DNA of 42,752 nt, taken from positions 1 through 42,752 of the forward strand of contig NZ_SDWW01000040.1 of NCBI RefSeq assembly GCF_004168625.1, in the 5' to 3' direction. The first letter of the stretch is position 1. Each line of letters opens with the position of its first letter. Below are positions 17,615-25,386 of the stretch, piece by piece. The notes under the pieces were generated by a model that saw only the letters and a list, made by a program, of their open reading frames with translations, had not been told where the DNA came from and did not search any database. The translations under genes were made by a program, and so were the position numbers. Source of the stretch: Pengzhenrongella frigida. Lineage in GTDB: Bacteria > Actinomycetota > Actinomycetes > Actinomycetales > Cellulomonadaceae.

Positions 17615-17803
17615 CCTGACGTCATCGGCGCACCACGGCCCGGACTTGAACGCACGACCCCGCAGCGTTGCCGAACCATCGCCGGCGCGGTGCCGGGATG
17701 TCGGCCGCGACCCGCCGGGCATTTCGGGACCTGGCCGCGGATGTGGGACCCTGGTGCGACCCGGAATCACCGCCGACCCCGCCGGGGCCCCGGCGAGCGG
17801 TAG

Positions 17804-17808
17804 AGGAG
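17804..17808 (+). promoter_or_regulatory. ribosome-binding site of the bL37 gene
   Basis: AGGAG with a 5-nt spacer to the ATG at 17814 is one of the strongest Shine-Dalgarno sites in the window. It confirms this 24-codon gene, which is too short to call from length alone. Confidence 0.75.
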
Positions 17809-17813
17809 ACACC

Positions 17814-17888
17814 ATGAGCAAGAGTTCCCGCAAGAAGAGGTCCCGTAAGAAGAGCAGCGCGAACCACGGAAACCGGCCCAACGCCTGA
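17814..17888 (+). CDS. 50S ribosomal protein bL37 (24 residues)
   Basis: The frame gives a 24-residue, extremely basic peptide (MSKSSRKKRSRKK, then SSANHGNRPNA). It matches the pattern of the small actinobacterial ribosomal protein bL37, known from mycobacterial 50S structures, in its SRKKRSRKK core and the NHGxRPN ending. A strong AGGAG lies 5 nt upstream and a long hairpin terminator follows 7 bp after the stop, so it is a one-gene transcript. It lies beside sigR-rsrA. Genes this short are easily missed by automated calling. Confidence 0.88.
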   Translation: MSKSSRKKRSRKKSSANHGNRPNA

Positions 17889-17895
17889 TCCGTGC

Positions 17896-17942
17896 GACAT
17901 GCCACGAGCCCGGTGCGATTCGCACCGGGCTCGACGCATGTC
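17896..17942. terminator. long bidirectional terminator between bL37 and rsrA
   Basis: GACATGC-CA-CGAGCCCGGTGCG-ATT-CGCACCGGGCTCG-AC-GCATGTC folds into a perfect 13-bp inner stem with a 3-nt loop, a 2x2 internal loop and a further perfect 7-bp outer stem. It begins 7 bp after the bL37 stop and ends 20 bp beyond the rsrA stop on the other strand, so it can serve both convergent transcripts. There is no T-tract, as is common in actinobacteria. Confidence 0.85.
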
Positions 17943-17962
17943 CATCGAAGTTCTGCCGCTGG

Positions 17963-18256
17963 TCAGCCCGGCAGATCGCCGCGCAGCACCGTCAGCTGGG
18001 TGCGGATGCGCGCGTGCAGCTCGCGCGGCGCGGACTCGCTGCACGAGCGCTTCACGAGCTTCTTGATGTGGTCCTCGATGTCGTACTCGGACAGGCAGGG
18101 CTCGCAGTCCGCGAGGTGCTCGCGGATCCGGTCGCCGTCGGTGTCCGTGACCTCGGAGTCCAGGAACTCAGACAGCCGCTCGAGCGCCTCGCGGCACTCG
18201 ACCACGTCGAGGGGCTGGCCGGAGCCGGGGTGCAGGGACGACTCTTCTGCGCTCAT
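17963..18256 (-). CDS. rsrA: RsrA-type zinc-binding, redox-sensing anti-sigma factor
   Basis: This 97-residue ZAS-family anti-sigma factor has Cys21, His47, Cys51 and Cys54 (EHLADCEPC, the HxxxCxxC motif) and Cys72. This is the spacing of Streptomyces RsrA shifted by ten residues. In that family the reduced, zinc-bound form holds SigR inactive, and disulphide stress frees it. The ATG overlaps the sigR stop (ATGA), so both are made in balance. The gene is last in the sigR-rsrA transcript and is followed by the terminator at 17896-17942. The mycobacterial equivalent is RshA with SigH. Confidence 0.9.
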   Translation of the reverse strand: MSAEESSLHPGSGQPLDVVECREALERLSEFLDSEVTDTDGDRIREHLADCEPCLSEYDIEDHIKKLVKRSCSESAPRELHARIRTQLTVLRGDLPG

Positions 18257-18873
18257 GACCCGACCTCCTTCTCGCCGGCTCCGACGAGGCCGCGCCCGCG
18301 TGCGTAGTCGCTGAGCAGGTCACGAAGCTGATGGCGGCCTCGGTGCAACCGAGACATCACGGTGCCGATCGGCGTGCCCATGATCTCGGCGATCTCCTTG
18401 TAGGCGAACCCCTCGACGTCGGCGAGGTAGACGGCGATCCGGAAGTCCGCCGGGATCTGCTGCAGGGCGTCCTTGACGTCGGAGTCCGGCAGATGGTCGA
18501 GCGCCTCCGCCTCGGCCGAGCGCAGGCCCGACGACGTGTGGGACGCGGCGCGCGCGATCTGCCAGTCCTCGATCTCCTCCGCCGCCGAGCGCAGCGGCTC
18601 GCGCTGCTTCTTGCGGTAGGTGTTGATGAACGTGTTGGTGAGGATCCGGTACAGCCACGCCTTGAGGTTGGTGCCCGGCCGGTACTGGTGGAACGCGGCG
18701 AACGCCTTGGTGAAGGTCTCCTGGACGAGATCCTCGGCGTCGGCGGGGTTCCGGGTCATGCGCAGCGCAGCGGCGTAGAGCTGGTCCAGGTAGACCAGCG
18801 CCTCCGCCTCGAAGCGTGCGACGCGGGCGGCGGAGTCCTCGGCCTCAGGGGCCCGGTGCGTGTCCTCGGTCAT
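18253..18873 (-). CDS. sigR: ECF sigma factor of the thiol/oxidative stress response (SigR/SigH)
   Basis: This 206-residue ECF sigma factor has region 2 ([44 protein letters not shown]) and region 4 ([51 protein letters not shown]). The neighbour rsrA and the whole layout identify the SigR/SigH group, which directs thioredoxin, mycothiol and protein-quality genes. The short form starts at ATG 18873, after a housekeeping-like TAGGCT -10. The same frame is open further upstream, with ATG 18975 just 9 nt after a perfect SigR-type promoter, adding 34 residues. A longer, unstable SigR isoform made from an autoregulated promoter is known in Streptomyces. The coordinates given here are for the short form. 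Confidence 0.9.
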   Translation of the reverse strand: MTEDTHRAPEAEDSAARVARFEAEALVYLDQLYAAALRMTRNPADAEDLVQETFTKAFAAFHQYRPGTNLKAWLYRILTNTFINTYRKKQREPLRSAAEEIEDWQIARAASHTSSGLRSAEAEALDHLPDSDVKDALQQIPADFRIAVYLADVEGFAYKEIAEIMGTPIGTVMSRLHRGRHQLRDLLSDYARGRGLVGAGEKEVGS

Positions 18874-18878
18874 CGCCC

Positions 18879-18889
18879 AAGAGCCTATC
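18879..18889 (-). promoter_or_regulatory. -10 region of the constitutive sigR promoter
   Basis: On the minus strand GATAGGCT precedes the ATG at 18873; TAGGCT ends 8 nt before the start. This would yield a leaderless or near-leaderless message for the short SigR form, separate from the stress-induced upstream promoter. Confidence 0.45.
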
Positions 18890-18984
18890 CCGGTGGTTCC
18901 CCCAGGCTTGCCCCACGGCGTCTGGCCGAGAGGAGTCGGGACGGTAGTGGGGCGGGACGCCAGGACGCAGCTCATGTCGGTCTC

Positions 18985-19011
18985 AACCTCGCACCCCTGG
19001 TGACCATTCCC
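18985..19011 (-). promoter_or_regulatory. autoregulatory SigR-type promoter (GGGAAT-N18-GTT)
   Basis: On the minus strand GGGAAT (19011-19006) and GTT (18987-18985) are separated by exactly 18 nt. This is the known consensus of SigR/SigH promoters. The -10 lies 9 nt before ATG 18975, which is in frame with sigR, so the induced transcript can encode an N-terminally extended protein directly. Confidence 0.8.
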
Positions 19012-19061
19012 GCCACGGTCCGACGCGCCGCTCCTCGCGTGCTCTCGCACACCGGAGGGAC

Positions 19062-19067
19062 TAGCGT
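19062..19067 (+). promoter_or_regulatory. -10 element of the leaderless ferritin promoter
   Basis: TAGCGT ends 6 nt before ATG 19074. A purine-rich GGAGGGA is present further upstream (19054-19060) but is too far and would lie upstream of the transcription start. Confidence 0.5.
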
Positions 19068-19073
19068 GCCGGT

Positions 19074-19607
19074 ATGACTGACTCCCGATTCCTCCAGCTC
19101 CTGCGCGAACAGGTCGGGCACGAGCTCGGTGCCCACCAGCAGTACATCGCGATCGCTGTCTGGTTCGACCGCTCCGACCTGCCCCAGCTCGCGCGGCACT
19201 ACTACCGCCAGGCCGTCGAAGAGCGCAACCACGCGATGATGATCGTGCAGTACATGCTCGACCGGGACCTGCCCATCTCCATCCCCGGGATCGACGCGGT
19301 GCGCAACGACTTCGCCGACGTCGTCGAGCCGATCGCGCTCGCGCTCGCCCAGGAGAAGCAGGTGACCGCGCAGATCGAGGCGATCTTCCAGGCCGCGCGC
19401 ACCGAGGGCGACCCGCTCGGCGAGCAGTTCATGCTGTGGTTCCTCAAGGAGCAGGTCGAGGAGGTCGCCTCCGCGTCCACGCTCCTGACGGTCACGCAGC
19501 GGGCCGGCACCAACCTGTTCGACCTCGAGAACTACATCGCCCGCGAGCAGGTCGGTGACGGCGGGGAGTCGCTCGACGCCCCGTCCGCCGCCGGCGGCGC
19601 GCTGTAA
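19074..19607 (+). CDS. ferritin (non-haem, Ftn/BfrB-type)
   Basis: This 177-residue iron-storage protein has a four-helix bundle with a complete ferroxidase centre: Glu17, Glu50, His53, Glu94, Gln127 and Glu130, the same numbering as E. coli FtnA. Motifs include [35 protein letters not shown] and [10 protein letters not shown]. It oxidises Fe2+ and stores iron in a 24-subunit cage in the cytoplasm, limiting Fenton chemistry. It is transcribed divergently from the thiol-stress sigma factor. The last 15 residues (Gly/Ala/Ser-rich) look like a flexible tail. The DoxX-like gene follows in the same direction after 43 bp. Confidence 0.92.
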   Translation: MTDSRFLQLLREQVGHELGAHQQYIAIAVWFDRSDLPQLARHYYRQAVEERNHAMMIVQYMLDRDLPISIPGIDAVRNDFADVVEPIALALAQEKQVTAQIEAIFQAARTEGDPLGEQFMLWFLKEQVEEVASASTLLTVTQRAGTNLFDLENYIAREQVGDGGESLDAPSAAGGAL

Positions 19608-19650
19608 CACCCCACTCCGAGCACCCGCTACCCGACCGAGGGAAACACCT

Positions 19651-20178
19651 GTGATGCTGCTCCGCCGGCTCGCCCGCCCGCTCCTTGCCACCTGGTTCGT
19701 GTCCCAGGGGGTCGACGCCGTTCGGGGACCGGCGGTCCACGTCGCGTTCGCGCGACCCGCTGTCGACTCCCTCGCGACCGAGCTCGGCAGCGTCAAGCGC
19801 CTGACCGACTCCCAGCTGCGGAGCATCGTGGTCGCCCACGGCGCGCTCACCGCTCTCGCGGGCCTCGGCCTGGCACTCGGCCGGGCGCCGCGGACGGCGG
19901 CCTTCGTGCTGGCCGGGCTCACCCTGCCGATCGCCGCGGCGAGCCTGCCGGTCCGCAAGGCCGGCAAGGTCCCGCCCGAGGTCAAGCGCGAGCGCCGCGA
20001 GCGGTTCATCCGGAGCATCGCCTTCACCGGCGCCGCGCTGCTCGCCGGGGCGGACTACGAGGGCCGGCCCGGGGTCTCCTGGCGGGTCAGCAACGCGCGC
20101 GAGCAGGCCGCGGCGCGGGCCAGCGCGGTGGCGTCGGAAGCGGCCTCGCACGCCAAGGCCCTCACCACACCCCGGTAA
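19651..20178 (+). CDS. DoxX-family membrane protein
   Basis: This 175-residue membrane protein begins [26 protein letters not shown], the typical DoxX opening with the helix and the GVDALR-like motif. Three more hydrophobic segments follow at about 64-80 ([18 protein letters not shown]), 88-105 ([18 protein letters not shown]) and 125-140. The charged tail ([21 protein letters not shown]) is helical. In mycobacteria DoxX forms a membrane oxidoreductase complex with SodA and SseA; no partner is seen here. GTG 19651 is chosen because GAGGGA sits 7 nt upstream; ATG 19654 is nearly as good. It may be cotranscribed with ferritin. Confidence 0.82.
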   Translation: MMLLRRLARPLLATWFVSQGVDAVRGPAVHVAFARPAVDSLATELGSVKRLTDSQLRSIVVAHGALTALAGLGLALGRAPRTAAFVLAGLTLPIAAASLPVRKAGKVPPEVKRERRERFIRSIAFTGAALLAGADYEGRPGVSWRVSNAREQAAARASAVASEAASHAKALTTPR

Positions 20179-20181
20179 CCT
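20176..20181 (+). promoter_or_regulatory. -10 element of the leaderless aroA promoter
   Basis: TAACCT ends 7 nt before ATG 20189. It overlaps the stop of the DoxX-like gene (TAA at 20176-20178). No ribosome-binding site is seen. Confidence 0.5.
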
Positions 20182-20188
20182 GGGCGGC

Positions 20189-21523
20189 ATGACGACGCCA
20201 GCCACCACGGCAACCCGCGAGGCCGACGCCGACTGGCTTGCCCCGACGGCGACCGGACCGCTCGACGCGACGGTCGAGGTCCCCGGTTCCAAGTCCCTGA
20301 CCAACCGCTACCTGGTGCTCGCGGCCCTCGCCTCCGGTCCCGGACGGCTGCGTGGCGCGCTGCGGTCGCGCGACACCGAGCTGATGGCGGCGGCCCTGGC
20401 AACCCTGGGCACACGGCTCACGGATGACGCCCGGACGGACGCCACGGCGGCCGGAGCCGACCCCGACTGGCTGATCACCCCCGCACCGTTGCGGGGTCCC
20501 GCCACGATCGACTGCGGCTTGGCCGGCACCGTGATGCGCTTCCTGCCGGCGGTCGCTGCCCTCGCGGACGGCCCGATCCGGTTCGACGGCGACGAGGGTG
20601 CGCGGGTCCGACCCATGGGCCCGGTACTCACCGCCCTGCGCGCGCTCGGGGTCTCGATCACCGAGTCCGGCGCGGTCGGGCACCTGCCCTTCACGGTCAC
20701 CGGGCGCGGGTCCGTGCGTGGCGGGGCCGTCGACGTCGACGCCTCGGCCTCGAGCCAGTTCGTGTCCGGTCTCCTGCTGGCCGCCGCCCGGTTCGAGCAG
20801 GGGCTCACGGTGCGCCACATCGGGGCCACCCTGCCGAGCCTGCCGCACATCGACATGACGGTGCAGCTGCTGCGTGACGCCGGCGTCACGGTCGACGACT
20901 CCCGCCCCGCCATCTGGCGGGTGGCCCCCGGGCCGATCGCCGCGCGCGACGTGCGGGTCGAGCCCGACCTGTCCAACGCGGGCCCGTTCCTCGCCGCCGC
21001 GCTCATCGCCGGTGGGACCGTCCGCGTCCCGGGCTGGCCCGCCACCACCACCCAGCCGGGTGCGCTCCTGCCGCAGATCCTCGAGCGGATGGGCGCCACC
21101 ACGCGGCTCGACGGCGACGTGCTCACGGTCACCGGGACCGGTGTCGTGCATGGTCTCGATCTCGACCTGCACGCGGCCGGCGAGCTGGCCCCGACCCTCG
21201 CCGCCCTCGCGGCCCTCGGGGACTCCCCCACCCGCCTGCGCGGCATCGCCCACCTGCGGGGCCACGAGACGGACCGCCTGGCGGCGCTCGCGATCGAGAT
21301 CACCCGCCTCGGCGGGCAGGTCGAGCAGACAGCCGACGGGCTCGTCATCACCCCGCGACCGCTGCACGCCGCCACCATGCGCACGTACCACGACCACCGG
21401 ATGGCCACCGCCGGCGCCCTGCTCGGGCTGCGGATCCCCGGCCTGCTCGTCGAGAACGTCGCCACCACGGCCAAGACGCTGCCCGACTTCCCCGGGCTGT
21501 GGCGACGGATGCTCGCCCGGTGA
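20189..21523 (+). CDS. aroA: 3-phosphoshikimate 1-carboxyvinyltransferase (EPSP synthase)
   Basis: This 444-residue shikimate-pathway enzyme joins shikimate-3-phosphate and phosphoenolpyruvate to make EPSP. The family motifs are in order: [18 protein letters not shown] (phosphate and substrate loop), [33 protein letters not shown] (a LAGTxMRF signature), [52 protein letters not shown], and late in the protein [17 protein letters not shown]. In the first loop the usual NAGT is LAGT, as in many actinobacteria. The stop overlaps the rsgA GTG, so the two are coupled. The aroA-rsgA pairing also occurs in Mycobacterium (Rv3227-Rv3228). Confidence 0.95.
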   Translation: MTTPATTATREADADWLAPTATGPLDATVEVPGSKSLTNRYLVLAALASGPGRLRGALRSRDTELMAAALATLGTRLTDDARTDATAAGADPDWLITPAPLRGPATIDCGLAGTVMRFLPAVAALADGPIRFDGDEGARVRPMGPVLTALRALGVSITESGAVGHLPFTVTGRGSVRGGAVDVDASASSQFVSGLLLAAARFEQGLTVRHIGATLPSLPHIDMTVQLLRDAGVTVDDSRPAIWRVAPGPIAARDVRVEPDLSNAGPFLAAALIAGGTVRVPGWPATTTQPGALLPQILERMGATTRLDGDVLTVTGTGVVHGLDLDLHAAGELAPTLAALAALGDSPTRLRGIAHLRGHETDRLAALAIEITRLGGQVEQTADGLVITPRPLHAATMRTYHDHRMATAGALLGLRIPGLLVENVATTAKTLPDFPGLWRRMLAR

Positions 21524-22629
21524 GCCCCGGCAAGCAGCGGCTGGACGAGTCGGACATCCGCATCCGACCGAACCGCCGCGGCACCCGACCGCGCACCAAG
21601 CAGCGACCCGAGCACGCCGACGCGATCACCGCCATGGTGACCGGCGTCGACCGCGGCCGGTACACGCTGCTCATCGACGAGGGCGGACCCGACGAGCACC
21701 GGGCGATCGCGATGAAGGCGCGCGAGCTCGGCCGCGACCGGGTGGTGCCAGGCGACCGGGTCGACGTCGTCGGCGACTCCTCCGGCGACGACGGGAGCCT
21801 GTCCCGGATCGTGCGGATCGAGGAGCGGACCACCGTGCTGCGGCGTTCCGCGGATGACACCGACGCGATCGAGCGCATCATCGTCGCCAACGCCGACCAG
21901 CTGGTCATCGTCACGGCGCTGGCCGACCCCGAGCCGCGCACCCGCATGATCGACCGGTGCGTCGTGGCCGGCTACGACGCGGGGATGGATGTGCTGCTGT
22001 GCCTGACCAAGGCCGACCTGGCCGACCCGACGGAGCTGGTCGCGATGTACGCCCCGATCGGCGTCGCGGTGGTCGTCACGCGGCGCGGCCCGGGCGGTGA
22101 GCTCGAGGCGCTCGACGACGTGCGTCGTGCGCTGGCCGGACGCACCTCGGTGCTCGTGGGCCACTCGGGGGTCGGCAAGTCCACGCTGGTCAACGCGCTC
22201 GTGCCCGATGCGTTCCGCGCGGTGGGAGTCGTCAACGACGTCACCGGCCGGGGTCGCCACACCTCGAGCTCGGCGATCGCGCTGCGCATGCCGGCGCCCG
22301 AGGGTCCCGCCGACGGTGAGGATCGTGCGGACGGCGCCGGGTGGGTCATCGACACGCCCGGGGTGCGCTCGTTCGGGCTCGCGCACGTCAAGCTGGAGAA
22401 CCTGCTCGCACCGTTCGGCGACCTCGCCGGCGTCGCGCAGGAGTGCCCGCGCGGCTGCACGCACGCCGACGACGCCCCGGACTGTCTGCTCGACGAGTGG
22501 GTCGCCGCCTCCCCGGATCCCGAGACGAGCGCGGCGCGCGCGGCGCGCCTGGAGTCGTTCCGCCGGCTGCTCGTGAGCCGGGCCGGCACCATCGGCGCGG
22601 AGAACACCCCGGAGCGCGACTCCCGCTGA
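21520..22629 (+). CDS. rsgA: ribosome small-subunit-dependent GTPase A
   Basis: This 369-residue circularly permuted GTPase helps late maturation of the 30S subunit. The order G4-G1-G3 is visible: TKAD at about 163-166, GHSGVGKS at 214-221 and [10 protein letters not shown] at 278-287. An OB-fold region precedes it (about 35-105). The C-terminal zinc-binding domain has Cys309, Cys313, His315 and Cys322 (ECPRGCTH...DC). The start is GTG 21520, overlapping the aroA TGA (GTGA). The basic N-terminus [18 protein letters not shown] may bind rRNA. It is translationally coupled to aroA. Confidence 0.94.
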   Translation: MSPGKQRLDESDIRIRPNRRGTRPRTKQRPEHADAITAMVTGVDRGRYTLLIDEGGPDEHRAIAMKARELGRDRVVPGDRVDVVGDSSGDDGSLSRIVRIEERTTVLRRSADDTDAIERIIVANADQLVIVTALADPEPRTRMIDRCVVAGYDAGMDVLLCLTKADLADPTELVAMYAPIGVAVVVTRRGPGGELEALDDVRRALAGRTSVLVGHSGVGKSTLVNALVPDAFRAVGVVNDVTGRGRHTSSSAIALRMPAPEGPADGEDRADGAGWVIDTPGVRSFGLAHVKLENLLAPFGDLAGVAQECPRGCTHADDAPDCLLDEWVAASPDPETSAARAARLESFRRLLVSRAGTIGAENTPERDSR

Positions 22630-22688
22630 ACTTGTGGGTCTGTCGCATCGAGCATCCTGATCTGCGCCGACCCGCTGCGCTGCGCGGC

Positions 22689-22694
22689 TACCGT
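22689..22694 (+). promoter_or_regulatory. -10 element of the leaderless promoter for the HisN-like phosphatase
   Basis: TACCGT is followed by the 6-nt spacer GTCCCC and ATG 22701. The hexamer, and the TACCGTGTC string, are the same as before the epimerase gene at 239. Confidence 0.55.
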
Positions 22695-22700
22695 GTCCCC

Positions 22701-23504
22701 ATGACCATCCGCTCGGGATACGACGACGACCTGCGTCTCGCCCACGTGATCGCCGACCAGGTCGACTCCGTGACGATGGCCCGGTTCAAGGCGCTGGACC
22801 TGCGGGTCGAGACCAAGCCCGACCTCACGCCGGTGTCCGACGCCGACCGCACCGCCGAGGAGGTCATCCGCGCGCAGCTCGCCCGCGCCCGGCCCCGGGA
22901 CGCGGTCCACGGCGAGGAGTTCGCCGACACCGGCCGCGGTCCGCGGCAGTGGGTGATCGACCCGATCGACGGCACCAAGAACTTCATCCGGGGCGTACCC
23001 GTCTGGGCGACCCTGATCGCGCTCGTCGACGCCGGGCAGCCGGTCCTCGGCGTGGTAAGCGCGCCGGCGCTCGGCCGCCGGTGGTGGGCGGCGACCGGCT
23101 CGGGGGCTTGGACCGGTCGCTCGCTGGCGGCGGCCACCCGGCTCCACGTCTCCGGGGTCGGCGACCTCAGCGACGCGTCCCTGTCCTACTCCAGCCTGAC
23201 CGGCTGGGAGGACCGCGGTCGGCTCGACAGCTTCCTCGACCTGACCCGCAAGGTCTGGCGCACGCGGGCCTACGGCGACTTCTGGTCGTACATGCTGGTG
23301 GCCGAGGGCGCCGTCGACCTCGCCTGCGAGCCGGAGCTCGAGCTGCACGACATGGCAGCGCTCGTGCCGATCGTGACCGAGGCCGGCGGGCGGTTCACCT
23401 CGATCAAGGGGGTGCCCGGTCCGTTCGGCGGCTCGGCGCTCGTGAGCAACGCGCTCTTGCACGACGCCGCACTGCAGATCCTGGACCCGCTGCTCGACGA
23501 CTGA
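22701..23504 (+). CDS. hisN: inositol-monophosphatase-family histidinol-phosphatase (HisN-like)
   Basis: This 267-residue metal-dependent phosphatase is of the IMPase fold. Metal ligands are in GEEF (about 71-74) and WVIDPIDGTKNFIRGVP (about 84-100), and the later substrate site is ELELHDMAALVPIVTEAGG, where HDMAA replaces the usual WDxAA. This deviation and the GTKNFIRGVPVWATLI stretch fit actinobacterial histidinol-phosphate phosphatases (HisN) better than true inositol phosphatases. It would then carry out the penultimate step of histidine synthesis. ATG 22701 is preferred because of the TACCGT -10 6 nt before it. A general IMPase activity cannot be excluded. Confidence 0.85.
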   Translation: MTIRSGYDDDLRLAHVIADQVDSVTMARFKALDLRVETKPDLTPVSDADRTAEEVIRAQLARARPRDAVHGEEFADTGRGPRQWVIDPIDGTKNFIRGVPVWATLIALVDAGQPVLGVVSAPALGRRWWAATGSGAWTGRSLAAATRLHVSGVGDLSDASLSYSSLTGWEDRGRLDSFLDLTRKVWRTRAYGDFWSYMLVAEGAVDLACEPELELHDMAALVPIVTEAGGRFTSIKGVPGPFGGSALVSNALLHDAALQILDPLLDD

Positions 23505-23510
23505 TCCCCT

Positions 23511-23561
23511 CAGGTCACCGCGAGATCCAGGTCACCGCGGGATTCAGGTCACCGCGGGATC
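23511..23561. repeat. 17-bp tandem repeat, three copies, at the DUF6912 gene end
   Basis: Units CAGGTCACCGCGAGATC, CAGGTCACCGCGGGATT and CAGGTCACCGCGGGATC lie at 23511-23527, 23528-23544 and 23545-23561. The last unit contains the minus-strand stop codon (TCA at 23549-23551) and the codons before it. Each copy carries TCA, and the 17-bp period places minus-strand stops in all three frames. Confidence 0.9.
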
Positions 23562-24016
23562 GCGTCCAGCTCGCTCGCGTCGTACCAGAGCAGGTCCTGC
23601 TCGTCGAGCCTCTCGACGGCGGCCTCGTCGCCGGTGAGGGCTGCGACGACGTCGGGCGCGGCCGCGGGCTCATCGACGTGCCCGCACGCGATCGCGTCCC
23701 ACGGCACGCTCTGGTGGAGCTCGACGGCGCTCGGCACCGCATCGGGGTCGACGACGACGGTCACGGCAGAGTCCGCGACGTCGGCCGTGAGCACCAGCCG
23801 CAGGCGCGGCGCGGTCGGCGCCGCCGCGAGGAGCTCGAGCGAGTCGTCGGCGGCCGCGAGCTGGGCCGCGAACTCCAGCCCCTCGTCCTCGTCGTCGGGG
23901 AACATCGCACGGAGCGCCGGCGTCACCGCGTGGGCCCGGCGCGGACCGAGTTCGAGGCGTCCTCCCGGCGGCGTCGAGGCGAGGTCGAGCAGGGTGGCCG
24001 GCAGGTAGATGCGCAC
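23549..24016 (-). CDS. DUF6912-family protein
   Basis: This 155-residue cytoplasmic protein begins VRIYLPATLLDLASTPPGGRLELGPRRAHAVTPALRAMFPDDEDEGLEF, the pattern of a small actinobacterial family now called DUF6912. It is acidic and has no membrane segment or catalytic motif I recognise. The C-terminal part LDEQDLLWYDASELDAIPR is also typical of the family. The GTG at 24016 is chosen because CACACT (minus strand) ends 6 nt before it and the family begins at RIYLPAT; an ATG at 24037 would lie inside the CpaE-like gene. It lies 17 bp after that gene with its own -10. Function unknown. Confidence 0.7.
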   Translation of the reverse strand: MRIYLPATLLDLASTPPGGRLELGPRRAHAVTPALRAMFPDDEDEGLEFAAQLAAADDSLELLAAAPTAPRLRLVLTADVADSAVTVVVDPDAVPSAVELHQSVPWDAIACGHVDEPAAAPDVVAALTGDEAAVERLDEQDLLWYDASELDAIPR

Positions 24017-24022
24017 GGCCCC

Positions 24023-24028
24023 AGTGTG
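24023..24028 (-). promoter_or_regulatory. -10 element of the leaderless DUF6912 promoter
   Basis: On the minus strand CACACT is followed by GGGGCC (6 nt) and GTG 24016. It is squeezed between the CpaE-like stop (24034) and the DUF6912 start. Confidence 0.4.
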
Positions 24029-24033
24029 CCCGC

Positions 24034-25386
24034 TCAACCGGCGTGCGCGAACCCCGCCGCGCGCCGCCCGCCCGCCGGCCGACCCGCGGGTGCGGCCGGT
24101 CGGGCGATGCGCGTGGCCAGGGCCGCGATCGCGCGGCGGGCGGGCGACCCGGGCGAGACCTCCAGCAGCGTCGCCCCGCGCAGCACCGCGGCGTCGACCG
24201 CCGCCCGGTCCTCCGGCACCAGATACGGGTCGTCCACGCCCGCGTACCGCCCCAGCGCCTGGCCGATCGCGACGCCGGGACGCGGACCCGCAGCGGAGGC
24301 GCGGACGCGGTTGACCACGACCATGCGTGCGCCCGTGATCGCCACGGGCAGGGTCGCGAGGTCCGTGAGCCCGCGCACCAGGCGCTGGATCCCGACCGGA
24401 TCCCCCGCACCCACCACCACGACGACGTCGGCCGCCTCGAGCGCCGACAGGGTCGCCGCGTTCCGGCGGGGTGCGCGCGTGTCATAGCTCAGGGCCTCGT
24501 CCTGCTCGAGGCAGAACCCGCAGTCGATCACGGTCCACGCCGCGAGCTCGCGCGCCACCTCCCAGACCACCTCGAGCGCGGACGCGGGCAGCTCCGGCCA
24601 GCGGTTCGCGCGCGAGATCCCCGTGAGCACCCGCAACCCGGGCGCGAGCACGGGCGTCAGCCGGGCGAGCCCGGCGAGGTCGAGCCCACCCTGTCCGGCA
24701 GCCCGGGCCGCAGCGGCCAGGCCCGGCGCCTCGTCCAGCATGGCCACGAGCTGTCCGATCGTGCCGCCGTAGGTGTCGGCGTCGATGACCAGGGACCCGC
24801 CACCGGAGCCGGCGTCGGCGAGCTCCGCGGCGAGGTTGAGCGCGATCGTGGAACGCCCCGGCGCGCCGGTCGGCCCCCAGACCGCCACGACCTTGCCCGG
24901 CGGACGCGCGCGTTGGCCCGGGCTTGCGGCGACGCCGCCGAGCTGGTCGGCGGTGTCGGTAGCTGGGCCGGTGGCCGGGCCGCTCGCCGGGCCGAGGGCT
25001 GCCGGCCCGGGCTCGAGGTCCTCGTCCGCCGCCTCGGCCAGGGCGAGCACTGCCGCGACCAGGCGGAGGCCCGCGGGATCGTCGTCGTCGAGCACCGCGT
25101 CGACCCCGAGCGCCAGCGCTCGCGCGACCTGCTCCGGGGCGGTCAGCGCGAGCACCCGGAACCGGCCGGAGTGCAGCTGGGCCACCGCTTCGCGGTCGAG
25201 GTGCGGCAGGTCCGCCGAGACCACCGCGATCCGCCCCAGCCCGGCTCCGGCGGCGGCGAGCAGCTCGGCGAGGTCCGCGCAGCGCCGCATCACCGTGATC
25301 CGGTTCGCGGCGCCGTCGAGCGCCGTCGCCACCGCGGCCTCGCCCGCCCCGCGCACCGCGCAGAGCACCCCGACGGGCGGGGTCAC
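24034..25386 (-). CDS. CpaE/TadZ-like MinD-family ATPase
   Basis: This 450-residue protein has an N-terminal receiver-like domain (about 5-120) without a clear phospho-acceptor, a linker rich in Gly/Pro/Ala, and a MinD/ParA-like domain from about 163. The P-loop reads GPTGAPGRST (171-180): the invariant Lys before Ser/Thr is Arg178. CpaE/TadZ proteins, which place Tad pilus machinery at cell poles, often have such altered loops. Later elements are SLVIDADTYGGTIGQL (Walker A'), WTVIDCGF and VVVVGAGDPVGIQRLVR. The GTG at 25386 overlaps the stop of the SAF gene. No TadA/B/C or pilin gene is in the window. It may act in septum or pilus placement, as proposed for Ssd in mycobacteria. Confidence 0.75.
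   Translation of the reverse strand: MTPPVGVLCAVRGAGEAAVATALDGAANRITVMRRCADLAELLAAAGAGLGRIAVVSADLPHLDREAVAQLHSGRFRVLALTAPEQVARALALGVDAVLDDDDPAGLRLVAAVLALAEAADEDLEPGPAALGPASGPATGPATDTADQLGGVAASPGQRARPPGKVVAVWGPTGAPGRSTIALNLAAELADAGSGGGSLVIDADTYGGTIGQLVAMLDEAPGLAAAARAAGQGGLDLAGLARLTPVLAPGLRVLTGISRANRWPELPASALEVVWEVARELAAWTVIDCGFCLEQDEALSYDTRAPRRNAATLSALEAADVVVVVGAGDPVGIQRLVRGLTDLATLPVAITGARMVVVNRVRASAAGPRPGVAIGQALGRYAGVDDPYLVPEDRAAVDAAVLRGATLLEVSPGSPARRAIAALATRIARPAAPAGRPAGGRRAAGFAHAG

Larger units (their letters stand above)
18976..19073. other. divergent promoter region of sigR and ferritin
   Basis: The sequence between the long-form sigR start and the ferritin ATG holds the SigR-type promoter on the minus strand and the ferritin -10 (TAGCGT, 19062-19067) on the plus strand. 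The distance between the two is only about 50 bp, so stress-induced sigR transcription could affect ferritin expression. Confidence 0.4.

Noticed and set aside
15158-17803. An 881-codon plus-strand frame across the PadR, DUF4097 and PilT genes
   Set aside because: It runs antisense to three recognisable genes; the Arg/Asp/His-rich product has no family features.
23511-23561. CRISPR-like repeat
   Set aside because: The 17-bp units are directly adjacent without spacers; this is a simple tandem repeat.
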